A stretch of DNA of 64,000 nucleotides. Origin: DASRDB01 sp035652815 (lineage in GTDB: Bacteria > Chloroflexota > Ktedonobacteria > Ktedonobacterales > Ktedonobacteraceae). The stretch spans positions 1 to 64,000 of the forward strand of contig DASRDB010000006.1 of assembly GCA_035652815.1 (NCBI GenBank). The letters run 5' to 3'. Position 1 is the first letter of the stretch. The number at the start of each line of letters is the position of its first letter. The notes beneath the pieces were generated by a model. It ran no database searches. It worked only from the letters and a program-made list of their open reading frames with translations, and was not told where the DNA came from. The position numbers and the translations under genes are program-made. Of this stretch, positions 41,980-50,097 are shown one piece after another.

Positions 41980-42252
41980 TCACCGGTGTAACACAAGTTC
42001 CTTTTCGGGCGTGTGAACCTCCGTTTGCTCGTCAGAATAGAACGGTTCGAGCATTTTCTCCTGCCAGCTTGCCTCTTTCACTTCGCCGGTCAAAGTATGC
42101 TCGCGAGCTGCGATTCGCCGGTTTCCCACGATCCATAGCGCTGTCACCAGCAAGAAGAGCGCGATCAGCGCGACAATCATTCCCCAGAAAAGCACATCGC
42201 TGAATGCTGCGGCGCTATGCACTGGCGGGATGGGCATCATCATATGCATCAT
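41980..42252 (-). CDS. Small single-pass membrane protein with Met/His-rich start
   Basis: About 90 residues: MMHMMMPIPPVHSA at the N-terminus, one helix (about 18-42, VLFWGMIVALIALFLLVTALWIVG) and a charged tail. ATG 42252 follows AAAGGAGAATACAAAC. No family is recognised. The Met and His residues before the helix could bind a metal such as copper, but with so few residues this is only a possibility. Confidence 0.65.
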   Translation of the reverse strand: MMHMMMPIPPVHSAAAFSDVLFWGMIVALIALFLLVTALWIVGNRRIAAREHTLTGEVKEASWQEKMLEPFYSDEQTEVHTPEKELVLHR

Positions 42253-42476
42253 GTTTGTATTCTCCTTTCGCAAGAGACCTTGCAGTTATTGGTGTGTACT
42301 TTCTTGCACAGGTTTGCTACAAATAGCGTAGTCGCTATCTCTCGCATTTAGATCACAATGGGCAGTATGTGTATCACGAACGAATCTCAATTTCGACGAG
42401 CTACTTCATCTTTCCCTCACGCTCCATCGTCTTCATAAACAGAGGCCATATACAACTCGCAGAAAAGGATATAGCT

Positions 42477-43214
42477 ATGAAGCAAGAAGATGAGTCCGTT
42501 AAGCGTTCGCGTGATATTGATGCTTTGCGCGCTGCCATGCAGCGTGAGGGTTGTCTCGTATGTCTTGTGCTGCTTGAGGACATGCAGCAAGTGATGGACA
42601 GTTGGCAGTACGAGGGGTTTACCGAGGTGGACCATCGCCATGAACTTATTCGCATCAGGGGCTTTTGTCCGCTGCACACGTGGCAGTTGGCGCAACTGGG
42701 TACGGGTTTTCAGCTTGCCGTAATCTATAGTGAGACGCTGCCCGAGATTCTTGCTGCCCTGCAACGTGACGCGGCACAGCAGCAAGGCGCGCCTGGCTCA
42801 TCCTCGTTCGGTGGCTTGTGGAGCAGATTGAGTCATCATTCCGCTCCCACTTATGCGCAACCAGCGTTCGATAGCTGTCCTTTCTGCATAAGCCGGGCCA
42901 ATATTGAAGCGCGCCTGATTTCTACCTTCGTAGAGCAATTGCAGGCAGAGGAGATGCGGACGCTTTTCTCCCAGTCGATAGGGCTTTGCCTGTCGCACTT
43001 CACACAGGCGCGGGCCGAAGCTGAACGAAATCAGCCTGCCCGACTTGGCTCTCTGTTGGAATGCCAGCAGGCTTGCATGCAGCGCCTATTAGCTGAGATA
43101 CAGGAACTGCTGCGCAAACATGATTATCGTTTCGCTGATGAAGCGCGTGGAGAAGAGATGATGTCATGGCGGCGTGCTGCCGAGTTATTTGCGAGCCATC
43201 CTGGGATATACTGA
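42477..43214 (+). CDS. Cys-rich protein of unknown function (DUF6062-like)
   Basis: About 245 residues. Four short Cys motifs, EGCLVCL (about 23-29), RGFCPLHTW, FDSCPFCISR and IGLCLSHF, suggest a metal- or Fe-S-binding fold with two CxxC/CxxxH pairs. The rest is helical. The pattern resembles proteins listed as DUF6062. ATG 42477 follows AAAAGGATATAGCT. The decarboxylase-like gene follows 49 bases later, so the two may be co-transcribed. Confidence 0.65.
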   Translation: MKQEDESVKRSRDIDALRAAMQREGCLVCLVLLEDMQQVMDSWQYEGFTEVDHRHELIRIRGFCPLHTWQLAQLGTGFQLAVIYSETLPEILAALQRDAAQQQGAPGSSSFGGLWSRLSHHSAPTYAQPAFDSCPFCISRANIEARLISTFVEQLQAEEMRTLFSQSIGLCLSHFTQARAEAERNQPARLGSLLECQQACMQRLLAEIQELLRKHDYRFADEARGEEMMSWRRAAELFASHPGIY

Positions 43215-43263
43215 GGAAACGGGTGTAGCCTTACCTTTATTTTTTATGAGAAAGGAAACATTT

Positions 43264-44271
43264 ATGAGAACAATTGCTATCGAGGAGCATTTCCTGGCCA
43301 GGGGATTCGGCGAAGTAATGGCGAGAGAAGCTTCGAAGCGTGGAGGAGGCGCAAATGCGGGCTTTCCAGCCGAATTGCAGGCGAAGCTTGCTGATCTGGG
43401 CGATCTTCGTTTGAAGGATATGGATGCGGGCGGCATCGATCTCCAGGTGATCTCGCATGGCGTCATAGATGGCCTTTCGCTTCCTGATGTAGAGATGGTG
43501 CGTCTGGCGAGGCAGGCCAACGATCAACTCGCTGAAGCCGTTGCCGCCCATCCCACCCGTTTCGCCGGCTTCGCCACCTTACCGATGGTCAAACCAGAGG
43601 CCGCCGCTGATGAGATGGAGCGGACGGTGCGTTCGCTCGGCTTCAAAGGAGCCTTGATCAATGGCACGACGAACGGGCGCTTTCTGGATGATCCATCCTT
43701 CCTGCCGGTTTTGGAGCGCGCCGTTGCTCTGGATGTGCCCATTTATATCCATCCAGCCTTTCCCCCTGCTCCGGTATGGGAAGCCTATTATGCAGGTTTC
43801 GACCCGGCGGTGAGTTCGGCACTGTCGAGAGGAGGATGGGGATGGCATTCAGAGACGGCCATTCATGCTCTGCGCCTGATCCTGTCCGGCGTCTTTGATC
43901 GCTTGCCCGGCTTGCAGATCATCATCGGGCATATGGGGGAGATGCTTCCTTTCATGTTCGCTCGTATCCAGAATGTTCTCTCTCCGGTCGCGAAGCACTT
44001 GCAGCACCCGGTACCTGAATACTTTTTGCGCAACTTCCATTTCACAACCAGTGGCTTCTTTACAGACCCGCCGCTCTTACTTGCCCTCGAGCTTATGGGG
44101 GCCGACCGTATCATTTTCTCGGTCGATTATCCCTATAGCACGAACCAGCAGGGACGAGCATTTCTGGACAGTGCATCCATCAGCCCGGACGATAAGGAGA
44201 AGATCAGCCATTTGAACGCTGAACGGCTCCTCAAGCTTACAGCGACCAGCGCGGAAAGCCCCCATCATTGA
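43264..44271 (+). CDS. Amidohydrolase-2 family protein, decarboxylase type
   Basis: 335 residues of a TIM-barrel metal enzyme. The N-terminal IAIEEHF, the His in IYIHPAFPP, IIIGHMGEMLPFMFAR and the Asp in IIFSVDYPYS are the metal and active-site positions of the gamma-resorcylate / 2,3-dihydroxybenzoate / ACMSD decarboxylase group. It probably decarboxylates or hydrates a hydroxylated aromatic acid. ATG 43264 follows AAAGGAAACATTT. Its place next to a hydroxybenzoyl-CoA reductase-like operon fits an aromatic pathway. Confidence 0.85.
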   Translation: MRTIAIEEHFLARGFGEVMAREASKRGGGANAGFPAELQAKLADLGDLRLKDMDAGGIDLQVISHGVIDGLSLPDVEMVRLARQANDQLAEAVAAHPTRFAGFATLPMVKPEAAADEMERTVRSLGFKGALINGTTNGRFLDDPSFLPVLERAVALDVPIYIHPAFPPAPVWEAYYAGFDPAVSSALSRGGWGWHSETAIHALRLILSGVFDRLPGLQIIIGHMGEMLPFMFARIQNVLSPVAKHLQHPVPEYFLRNFHFTTSGFFTDPPLLLALELMGADRIIFSVDYPYSTNQQGRAFLDSASISPDDKEKISHLNAERLLKLTATSAESPHH

Positions 44272-44301
44272 TGCAGGGGAATGAGAGCGCTGTTCCTATG
44301 C

Positions 44302-44330
44302 TTGACAAAGAAAATCCCATTGATTACACT
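44302..44330 (+). promoter_or_regulatory. Promoter of the molybdenum hydroxylase operon
   Basis: TTGACA (44302-44307), 17 bases, TACACT (44325-44330). The leader to the first gene is about 165 bases and shows no structured element beyond the operator-like repeats just after the promoter. Confidence 0.65.
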
Positions 44331-44366
44331 GTTCTTGTAGGTGAACAGTTAGTTCAATATGGTGAA
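44330..44366 (+). promoter_or_regulatory. Operator-like array of GTTC/GAAC half sites
   Basis: TGTTC-TTGTAGG-TGAACA, then GAAC-AGTTA-GTTC and GTTC-AATATGGT-GAAC overlap each other right after the -10 box. Such alternating dyads suggest binding of a dimeric regulator to the operon promoter. No regulator gene adjoins. Confidence 0.5.
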
Positions 44367-44501
44367 CAAAATAAATGGATGAAGAGAGCGTTGTGAAGCA
44401 GGAGCGTCCGTGTCGATGGAGAAGCGCACCCGGCAGTTGCGGGAAAGCCATTTTACCGTAATTCAAGGCGAGAGAGCAGGGGTTCGCGAAAGGAGGCGGC
44501 G

Positions 44502-44987
44502 ATGCGCGAACTGATTACTTTGCATGTCAATGGCGAACGCCGCGAAATAGCGGTTGCGCCTCATCATACTTTGTTGGAAGTGTTGCGTGAAGACCTGGGC
44601 CTGATAGGAACCAGGCATGGCTGCGAGCTGGGTGAATGCGGAGCCTGCACTGTGTTAATCGATGGCCTGCCCTCGCTTTCGTGCCTGGTGCTGCCCATCG
44701 AAGTGCAGGAGAGCGAGATCACCACCATCGAAGGAGTGGAGGCCAACGGCCAACTGCATCCCCTGCAGGAGACTTTCGCCGAACTGGGAGCGGCGCAGTG
44801 CGGGTACTGCACTCCGGGTATCCTGCTCTCCGGCATCGCGCTTTTACGTGACCATCCGCAGCCGACGCGGGAACAGATGAAGGAAGCGTTGGCCGGAAAC
44901 CTCTGTCGCTGCACCGGGTACACCAAAATCTACGAGGCGGTGGAAGCTGCTGCCGGGCGCATGGCCGAAAGGAGAGATGCGCAATGA
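44502..44987 (+). CDS. Molybdenum hydroxylase 2Fe-2S subunit (HcrC-like)
   Basis: 161 residues with two [2Fe-2S] sites: Cys41, 46, 49, 61 (GCELGECGACTVL) and Cys100, 103, 135, 137 (CGYCTPG, CRCTGY). It passes electrons between the molybdenum and FAD subunits. It is the first gene of the set small-large-medium. The ATG follows GAAAGGAGGCGGCG, and its end overlaps the large-subunit gene by 4 bases (ATGA). Confidence 0.93.
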   Translation: MRELITLHVNGERREIAVAPHHTLLEVLREDLGLIGTRHGCELGECGACTVLIDGLPSLSCLVLPIEVQESEITTIEGVEANGQLHPLQETFAELGAAQCGYCTPGILLSGIALLRDHPQPTREQMKEALAGNLCRCTGYTKIYEAVEAAAGRMAERRDAQ

Positions 44988-47545
44988 GCAAGCAGCATAT
45001 GTTGAACAAGCCTGAAACTCCTGCCTCTCAGCCTGCCTATAGAGTGATCGGCACTCCTCGGCCCAAAGTTGACGCCTACGCCAAAGTCACTGGTCGCGCC
45101 CTCTACGCTGACGATATTATGCTCCCGCGTATGGTATATGGACGCCTGCTGCGCTCGCCCCATCCACACGCCCGCATTCTCTCCATCGACGCAAGCCGGG
45201 CGCTGGCGCTGCCTGGCGTGCTGGCGGTGATTACCGGCGAGGATTTGCCGCGCAAATATGGTATTTTACCCTCGAGCCAGGACGAATACGCGCTGGCGAT
45301 TGAGAAGGTGCGCTACGTGGGCGATCCGGTAGCTGCCGTCGCCGCGCTCGATCCCGATATTCTGGACGAGGCGCTGAAGCTGATACATGTCGAGTACGAA
45401 GTATTACCTGCGTTGATGAGTATCGACGAGGCGCTGGCGCACCCCGAGAATAAAATCAACGACGAGGCGCGCATCGGCAATATCCACAAAGCCGTCTCTT
45501 ACGAGTTTGGCGAAGTGGAGGCGGGCTTCGCGGCGGCTGACTATGTGCGCGAAGACTGGTTCTATTACGAGGGGAACAATCACGCGCCGATGGAAGAACA
45601 TGCCTGTGTTGCCAGTTGGGAGCCAAATCCTGCCGACCCGGTGGGTGGCAGGCTCACCCTATGGTCATCGACGCAGACGCCGCATTATGTGCATCGCGAA
45701 CTGAGCAAGGTCTTGAACCTGCCGCGTTCTCATGTGCGCGTGATTGCTCCCAACGTCGGCGGCGGCTTTGGCGGCAAAAGCGACCCCTTCTCGCACGAAA
45801 TCTGCGCCTGCGAGCTGTCGCGCCGCATCGCTCGCCCCGTCAAAATCACCTGTACGCGCGAAGAAGTTTTCTTGAACCATCGCGGACGCCATCCCGTCAA
45901 GATGTGGATCAAAACCGGCGTCAAGCGCGATGGCACGCTCACGGCCATGCACTTCCGCTCGTTCCTGGATGGCGGCGCGTATGGTTCGTATGGTATCGCC
46001 ACGACCTACTACACGGGCGCGCTCCAGACCGTGACCTATAAGCTGCCCGCCTATAAATTCGAGGGAATGCGCCTGTTCACCAACAAGCCGCCCTGTGGGC
46101 CTAAGCGCGGGCATGGCACCACGCAGCCCCGCTACGCCGTCGAGGTACACCTGGACAAAATCGCTCGCGACCTCGGCATCGATCCCGTCGAACTGCGCAG
46201 GCGCAACCTGATTGAGCCGTACACGCGCACCGTAAACGGCCTGCGTGTCACCAGTTGCGCGCTGGGCGAATGTCTCGATGCCGTTGTGGAACGCTCCGGC
46301 TGGTATGACTTCCATCGTGGCAAGAGCGGCCTCAACGGCAACGCCGCTTCGGAGAAAACGGAGCATCCCGCGATTCGGCGTGGTATAGGGATTGCGGCAT
46401 CTTCCTATATCTGTGGCGCTGGCAAGCCGATCTACTGGAACGACCTACCCCATTCCGCCGTACAGATTCGCCTCGACCGGGGCGGCGGCGTCACTGTGTA
46501 CTGCGGAGCCACTGACATTGGCCAGGGGTCAACCTCTGTGCTGGCCTACGTCGTGGCCGAGGAGCTTGGCATAGAGCCGGAAGACATTCATCTGGAAACG
46601 GCGGATACGACACTGACGCCCGTTGATCTCGGTTCGTATTCCAGCCGCGTCACCTTCATGGCTGGCAATGCCGCTATTGGCGCGGCGCGGCGCTTGAAAG
46701 AGCAGCTCTTTGCGGTGGCGGCAGAACATCTTCGTGTGCCTGTCGAGCGGCTGCAGGCTGGTGGTGGCGTGATTTATGACGAGAGCGATCCAGGAACGAC
46801 GCTGCCATTTGTGCTGGCTATAGAACTCTCGGAGGCCCGTTTCGGCGCGCTGGTCTCATCGGGTTCCTATGCTCCGCCAGAGGGTATTTCCGGCAACTAC
46901 AAGGGTTCGGGCGTGGGTCCATCACCGGCCTATTCTTATTCGACGTGCGTGGCCCAGGTGGCAGTAGATGTGGAGACGGGCGAGGTGAATGTTGAAAAAC
47001 TGTGGCTGGCTCACGACGTGGGGCAATCTATCAATCCGCTGCTGGTTGCCGGACAGGTAGAGGGCGGCGCGTACATGGGCTACGGCGAGGCGGTCATGGA
47101 GCAACAGGTTTTTCGCAAGGGACGCCATAAAATCCCCTCGCTGCTGGATTATAAGCTGCCCACCACGCTTGATACGCCCGAGATTGAGACCATTCTGATC
47201 GAGATACCCGACCGTGAAGGGCCTTTCGGGGGCAAGGAGGCGGGGCAGGGGCCGCTCAATCCGGTCATTCCGGCTATCGCCAATGCCGTCTACGACGCTA
47301 CCGGCGCGCGTATCGACGAGGTGCCTATCACACCTGATAAAGTGCTGAAGGCTTTGAAAGCCGCATCGACAGCCACCGGCGCTGCTCGTCCTCAGGTTGC
47401 GCCAATCCAGGCTCCCTCTCCCTGGCCGACGCGCCTGGTCAAATGGCAGCCTGAAGCGCTGGATGGCGCGCAGGACATGAGTGATGAACATATGCAGAAC
47501 GCTGATGCATCCTCTTCTATCGTCATGAAGGGAGGGCAATCCTGA
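44984..47545 (+). CDS. Molybdopterin-binding large subunit, 4-hydroxybenzoyl-CoA reductase-like (HcrA)
   Basis: 853 residues of the xanthine oxidase family. Molybdopterin-site segments are NVGGGFGGKSDPFSHE, DGGAYGSYG, PPCGPKRGHGTTQPRYAVEVHLDKIA and GATDIGQGSTSV. The PKRGHGT segment differs from CO dehydrogenase (AYxCSFR) and resembles hydroxybenzoyl-CoA reductase. The medium subunit next door, with its four-Cys insertion, supports this. In HcrA the likely reaction is reductive removal of the 4-hydroxyl from 4-hydroxybenzoyl-CoA. At the position of the family's active-site Glu, KEAGQG reads Gln. The function of this particular enzyme is therefore not certain. Confidence 0.85.
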   Translation: MSKQHMLNKPETPASQPAYRVIGTPRPKVDAYAKVTGRALYADDIMLPRMVYGRLLRSPHPHARILSIDASRALALPGVLAVITGEDLPRKYGILPSSQDEYALAIEKVRYVGDPVAAVAALDPDILDEALKLIHVEYEVLPALMSIDEALAHPENKINDEARIGNIHKAVSYEFGEVEAGFAAADYVREDWFYYEGNNHAPMEEHACVASWEPNPADPVGGRLTLWSSTQTPHYVHRELSKVLNLPRSHVRVIAPNVGGGFGGKSDPFSHEICACELSRRIARPVKITCTREEVFLNHRGRHPVKMWIKTGVKRDGTLTAMHFRSFLDGGAYGSYGIATTYYTGALQTVTYKLPAYKFEGMRLFTNKPPCGPKRGHGTTQPRYAVEVHLDKIARDLGIDPVELRRRNLIEPYTRTVNGLRVTSCALGECLDAVVERSGWYDFHRGKSGLNGNAASEKTEHPAIRRGIGIAASSYICGAGKPIYWNDLPHSAVQIRLDRGGGVTVYCGATDIGQGSTSVLAYVVAEELGIEPEDIHLETADTTLTPVDLGSYSSRVTFMAGNAAIGAARRLKEQLFAVAAEHLRVPVERLQAGGGVIYDESDPGTTLPFVLAIELSEARFGALVSSGSYAPPEGISGNYKGSGVGPSPAYSYSTCVAQVAVDVETGEVNVEKLWLAHDVGQSINPLLVAGQVEGGAYMGYGEAVMEQQVFRKGRHKIPSLLDYKLPTTLDTPEIETILIEIPDREGPFGGKEAGQGPLNPVIPAIANAVYDATGARIDEVPITPDKVLKALKAASTATGAARPQVAPIQAPSPWPTRLVKWQPEALDGAQDMSDEHMQNADASSSIVMKGGQS

Positions 47546-48528
47546 TGCTGCGCCTGCCACCATTTCGCTATCTTGCTCCACGCACAGTAGAGCAGGCCGC
47601 GCATATGCTGGCCGTAGAGGGAGAGCAGGCCATGCCGGTCGCGGGAGGCACCGACCTGTACCCCAATATGAAGCGGCGGCAATTTACTCCCGCCGTATTG
47701 ATCGGTCTGCGCGGCATTGCTTCTCTCAAAGGCATCGATGGCTCGCCTGAACAGGGATTACGCATAGGCGCGGGGGTGACGCTTGCTCCGCTGGCGGAGC
47801 ATCCTCTGATACAACGTCATTATGCCGCGCTCGCTACGGCTGCGGGCGCAGTATCGACGCCGCAACTGCGCAATATGGGAACGATTGGCGGAAACCTGCT
47901 GCTCGACACGCGCTGCAACTACTACAATCAAACCGAGTTCTGGCGGCATTCCATCGGCTATTGCATGAAGAAGGATGGCGATATTTGCCTGGTTGCCCCG
48001 GGAAGTCCGCGCTGCTGGGCCATTTCTTCAGCGGATACCGCGCCTGTGCTGGTCAGTCTGGGCGCGCAGGCACGACTGGTGAGCGAGCGCGGCGAGCGCG
48101 TGCTGCCGGTGCGCGAGTTGTTCCGCGATGATGGCATGCATCCTTACAACGTGGAAAAGGATGAGCTACTGGTGGAGATTCTTCTGCCCCCTGCCGATGG
48201 CTGGCGCAGCGCGTATCTGAAGCTGCGGCGGCGCGGTTCGTTCGATTTTCCCATCCTGGGAGTAGCGGCGGCCCTGCGCTTTCACGAGGATGGCACCGTA
48301 GCAGATGCCCGCCTGACATTGGGCGCGGTCGCTTCGCACCCGGTCGAAGCAAACGAAGCCGCCTCGCAATTGATCGGCCAGCCGCTCAGCCGCGAACTGA
48401 TAGACGCGGTGGCAGTCGCAGCAGCAAGACGCGCCAAACCGCTAGACAATGCCGACCTGACCATCAATTATCGCAAACAGGTGACGCCCGTTTTTGTGCG
48501 CCGCGCGCTGGAAGCATTGATGCCATAA
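47545..48528 (+). CDS. FAD-binding medium subunit with [4Fe-4S] insertion (HcrB-like)
   Basis: 327 residues of the CO dehydrogenase flavoprotein fold (AGGTDLYPNMKR and TIGGNLLLDTRC FAD loops). Cys124, 140, 148 and 157, in RCNYYNQ, GYCMKK, DICLVA and RCWAIS, lie in an insertion absent from xanthine dehydrogenase and CoxM. In 4-hydroxybenzoyl-CoA reductase this insertion binds an extra [4Fe-4S] cluster that lets ferredoxin drive the reduction. The spacing of 16, 8 and 9 residues is as I recall for HcrB. Its start overlaps the large-subunit stop. Confidence 0.88.
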   Translation: MLRLPPFRYLAPRTVEQAAHMLAVEGEQAMPVAGGTDLYPNMKRRQFTPAVLIGLRGIASLKGIDGSPEQGLRIGAGVTLAPLAEHPLIQRHYAALATAAGAVSTPQLRNMGTIGGNLLLDTRCNYYNQTEFWRHSIGYCMKKDGDICLVAPGSPRCWAISSADTAPVLVSLGAQARLVSERGERVLPVRELFRDDGMHPYNVEKDELLVEILLPPADGWRSAYLKLRRRGSFDFPILGVAAALRFHEDGTVADARLTLGAVASHPVEANEAASQLIGQPLSRELIDAVAVAAARRAKPLDNADLTINYRKQVTPVFVRRALEALMP

Positions 48529-48554
48529 CTCTACCAGAAAGGGGCGAAAATAGT

Positions 48555-49826
48555 ATGTCTCGACTGGAAACTGCTGATCGCTCGCGCATAGAGGCCCATC
48601 AATTGAGCCGATTACAGGAGGGATTAAGGCGCTTCCTGCCTGATAATCGTTTTTACCGGCGCAAACTTCTGCAAGAGGGGGAGACCCTTTCAATCGAACG
48701 GCTGGACGATCTTGCGCGCCTGCCTTTTACCACCAAGAGAGAGCTGGTCAGCGACCAGGAAGAACACCCTTTATATGGCACGAATCTTACCTATCCCCTC
48801 AGCGAATACGTGCGTTTTCATCAAACGTCGGGTACAACGGGCCGCCCGTTAAAGATTCTTGATACGCAGGAAAGCTGGGACTGGTGGGCCGAGTGCTGGG
48901 AGAGTGTCTATGAGGCGGCAGGCGTCAGCAGAGATGATATTGTCTTTCTTGCCTTTGGTTTTGGGCCGTTCATCGGCTTCTGGTCGGCTTACGAGGGGGC
49001 GAAGCGCATTGGTGCCCTCACGGTGCCCGGCGGAAGCATGGATTCGTTGCAGCGGTTGCGCGTCATGCAGGAAATAGGCGCGACGGTGCTGGTCTGCACG
49101 CCCAGCTATGCCTTGCGACTGGCGGAGGTCGCGCAGGAACACGGTATCGACCTGCGCGAGATGAGCGTGCGCGTGACGATACATGCAGGCGAGCCGGGAG
49201 CCTCGATTCCCGCGACACGCGAACGCATCGAGCGAGCCTGGGGTGCGCGAACTTACGATCACACGGGTATGACCGAGATGGGCGCGTATGGCTTCGCCTG
49301 TTCGGAGCAGCAAGGAGTGCATGTCAACGAGGGCGAATTTATCGCGGAGATACTCGACCCGGCGACGGGCCGGCCTGTGCAGGAAGGACAGGTCGGCGAA
49401 TTGATCTTGACCAACCTGGGGCGCTGGGGTAGTCCCGCTATTCGCTATCGTACCGGCGATCTTGTGCGGCATGGCGGCTACAACTGCCCGTGTGGTCGCT
49501 CGTTTCTGATGCTCCCCGGCGGCGTGCTTGGGCGGGCGGATGATATGTTGATCGTGCGCGGCGTCAACGTCTACCCGTCGGCGCTGGCGAATATCCTGCA
49601 TCGCTTTCCTGAAGTGACCGAATACCGCGTAATTGTCACGAAGAATGGTCCGCTGGATGAAATCGCTTTGCAGGTGGAATGCCCCACCGCGCTGGTTGCG
49701 ACTATTCAGGAGGAAATGCGCCTGGCGCTGAACTTGCGGGTTCCCATCGAAGCGGTGGAGTTAGGAACACTGCCACGCTTTGAATTGAAGGCGAGGCGCG
49801 TGGTTGACCGCAGGCCGCGCATGTGA
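48555..49826 (+). CDS. PaaK-like aryl-CoA ligase
   Basis: 423 residues of the adenylate-forming family, phenylacetate-CoA ligase type. Motifs are the ATP loop HQTSGTTGRPL (about 94-104), YDHTGMTEMG, RYRTGDLV and GRADDMLIVRGVNVYPSA. It probably activates an aromatic acid to its CoA thioester. Directly after the HcrABC-like genes, a hydroxybenzoate is the natural guess: acid to aryl-CoA, then dehydroxylation. The ATG follows AAAGGGGCGAAAATAGT. Confidence 0.87.
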   Translation: MSRLETADRSRIEAHQLSRLQEGLRRFLPDNRFYRRKLLQEGETLSIERLDDLARLPFTTKRELVSDQEEHPLYGTNLTYPLSEYVRFHQTSGTTGRPLKILDTQESWDWWAECWESVYEAAGVSRDDIVFLAFGFGPFIGFWSAYEGAKRIGALTVPGGSMDSLQRLRVMQEIGATVLVCTPSYALRLAEVAQEHGIDLREMSVRVTIHAGEPGASIPATRERIERAWGARTYDHTGMTEMGAYGFACSEQQGVHVNEGEFIAEILDPATGRPVQEGQVGELILTNLGRWGSPAIRYRTGDLVRHGGYNCPCGRSFLMLPGGVLGRADDMLIVRGVNVYPSALANILHRFPEVTEYRVIVTKNGPLDEIALQVECPTALVATIQEEMRLALNLRVPIEAVELGTLPRFELKARRVVDRRPRM

Positions 49827-49886
49827 CGTTCTTCTGGTGTTGTTTTTATCGTAATGCTTGATACCAGATACGCTGCTACCTGTGGC

Positions 49887-49916
49887 TTGCGTATCCTTGC
49901 CAAAGATGCATATAAT
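49887..49916 (+). promoter_or_regulatory. Promoter of the isopropylmalate synthase-like gene
   Basis: TTGCGT (49887-49892), 18 bases, TATAAT (49911-49916) in the context GCATATAATG, the same as at 38350. Stretch 49827-49886 shows no other signal. Confidence 0.7.
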
Positions 49917-49941
49917 GCTATCAAGCATCTCCCAAAAATGT

Positions 49942-49963
49942 CGAAACAAAGGAGTTTCGGATG
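49942..49963 (+). promoter_or_regulatory. Leader hairpin with ribosome site in the loop, copy B
   Basis: CGAAAC-AAAGGA-GTTTCG, identical to copy A at 38379, one base before ATG 49961. AACTCC at 50026-50031 could pair with GGAGTT. The spacing from the -10 box differs by only 2 bases from copy A. Confidence 0.7.
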
Positions 49964-50062
49964 ACATATGAACAGCAGCACGTATCTGCGCGGTTCCCCT
50001 TGCCCGTAAAGGGGTCAGTCTTCCCAACTCCTTTTCCTAAGCAAACAGTTTCACGTGTTTAA
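49961..50062 (+). CDS. Possible 33-residue leader peptide
   Basis: The frame MTYEQQHVSARF..QTVSRV starts right after the leader hairpin and ends 35 bases before the synthase start. It has no similarity to the leader peptide at 38399 apart from repeated Phe-Pro, so the RNA rather than the peptide seems conserved. A small hairpin CCCC..GGGG lies inside it (about 49997-50014). Confidence 0.35.
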   Translation: MTYEQQHVSARFPLPVKGSVFPTPFPKQTVSRV

Positions 50063-50097
50063 ACAGGCTGGTTTGAGCTGAGAAGGAGGCTGCAACG

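Noticed and set aside
45665..46366. Long frames on the opposite strand of the reductase, inositol and urocanase genes
   Set aside because: They are shadows caused by the codon bias of the real genes; none has a ribosome site or recognisable domain.
44984..47545. Aerobic CO dehydrogenase large subunit (CoxL)
   Set aside because: The loop reads PKRGHGT instead of the CoxL AYxCSFR motif, and the partner FAD subunit has the four-Cys insertion absent from CoxM.
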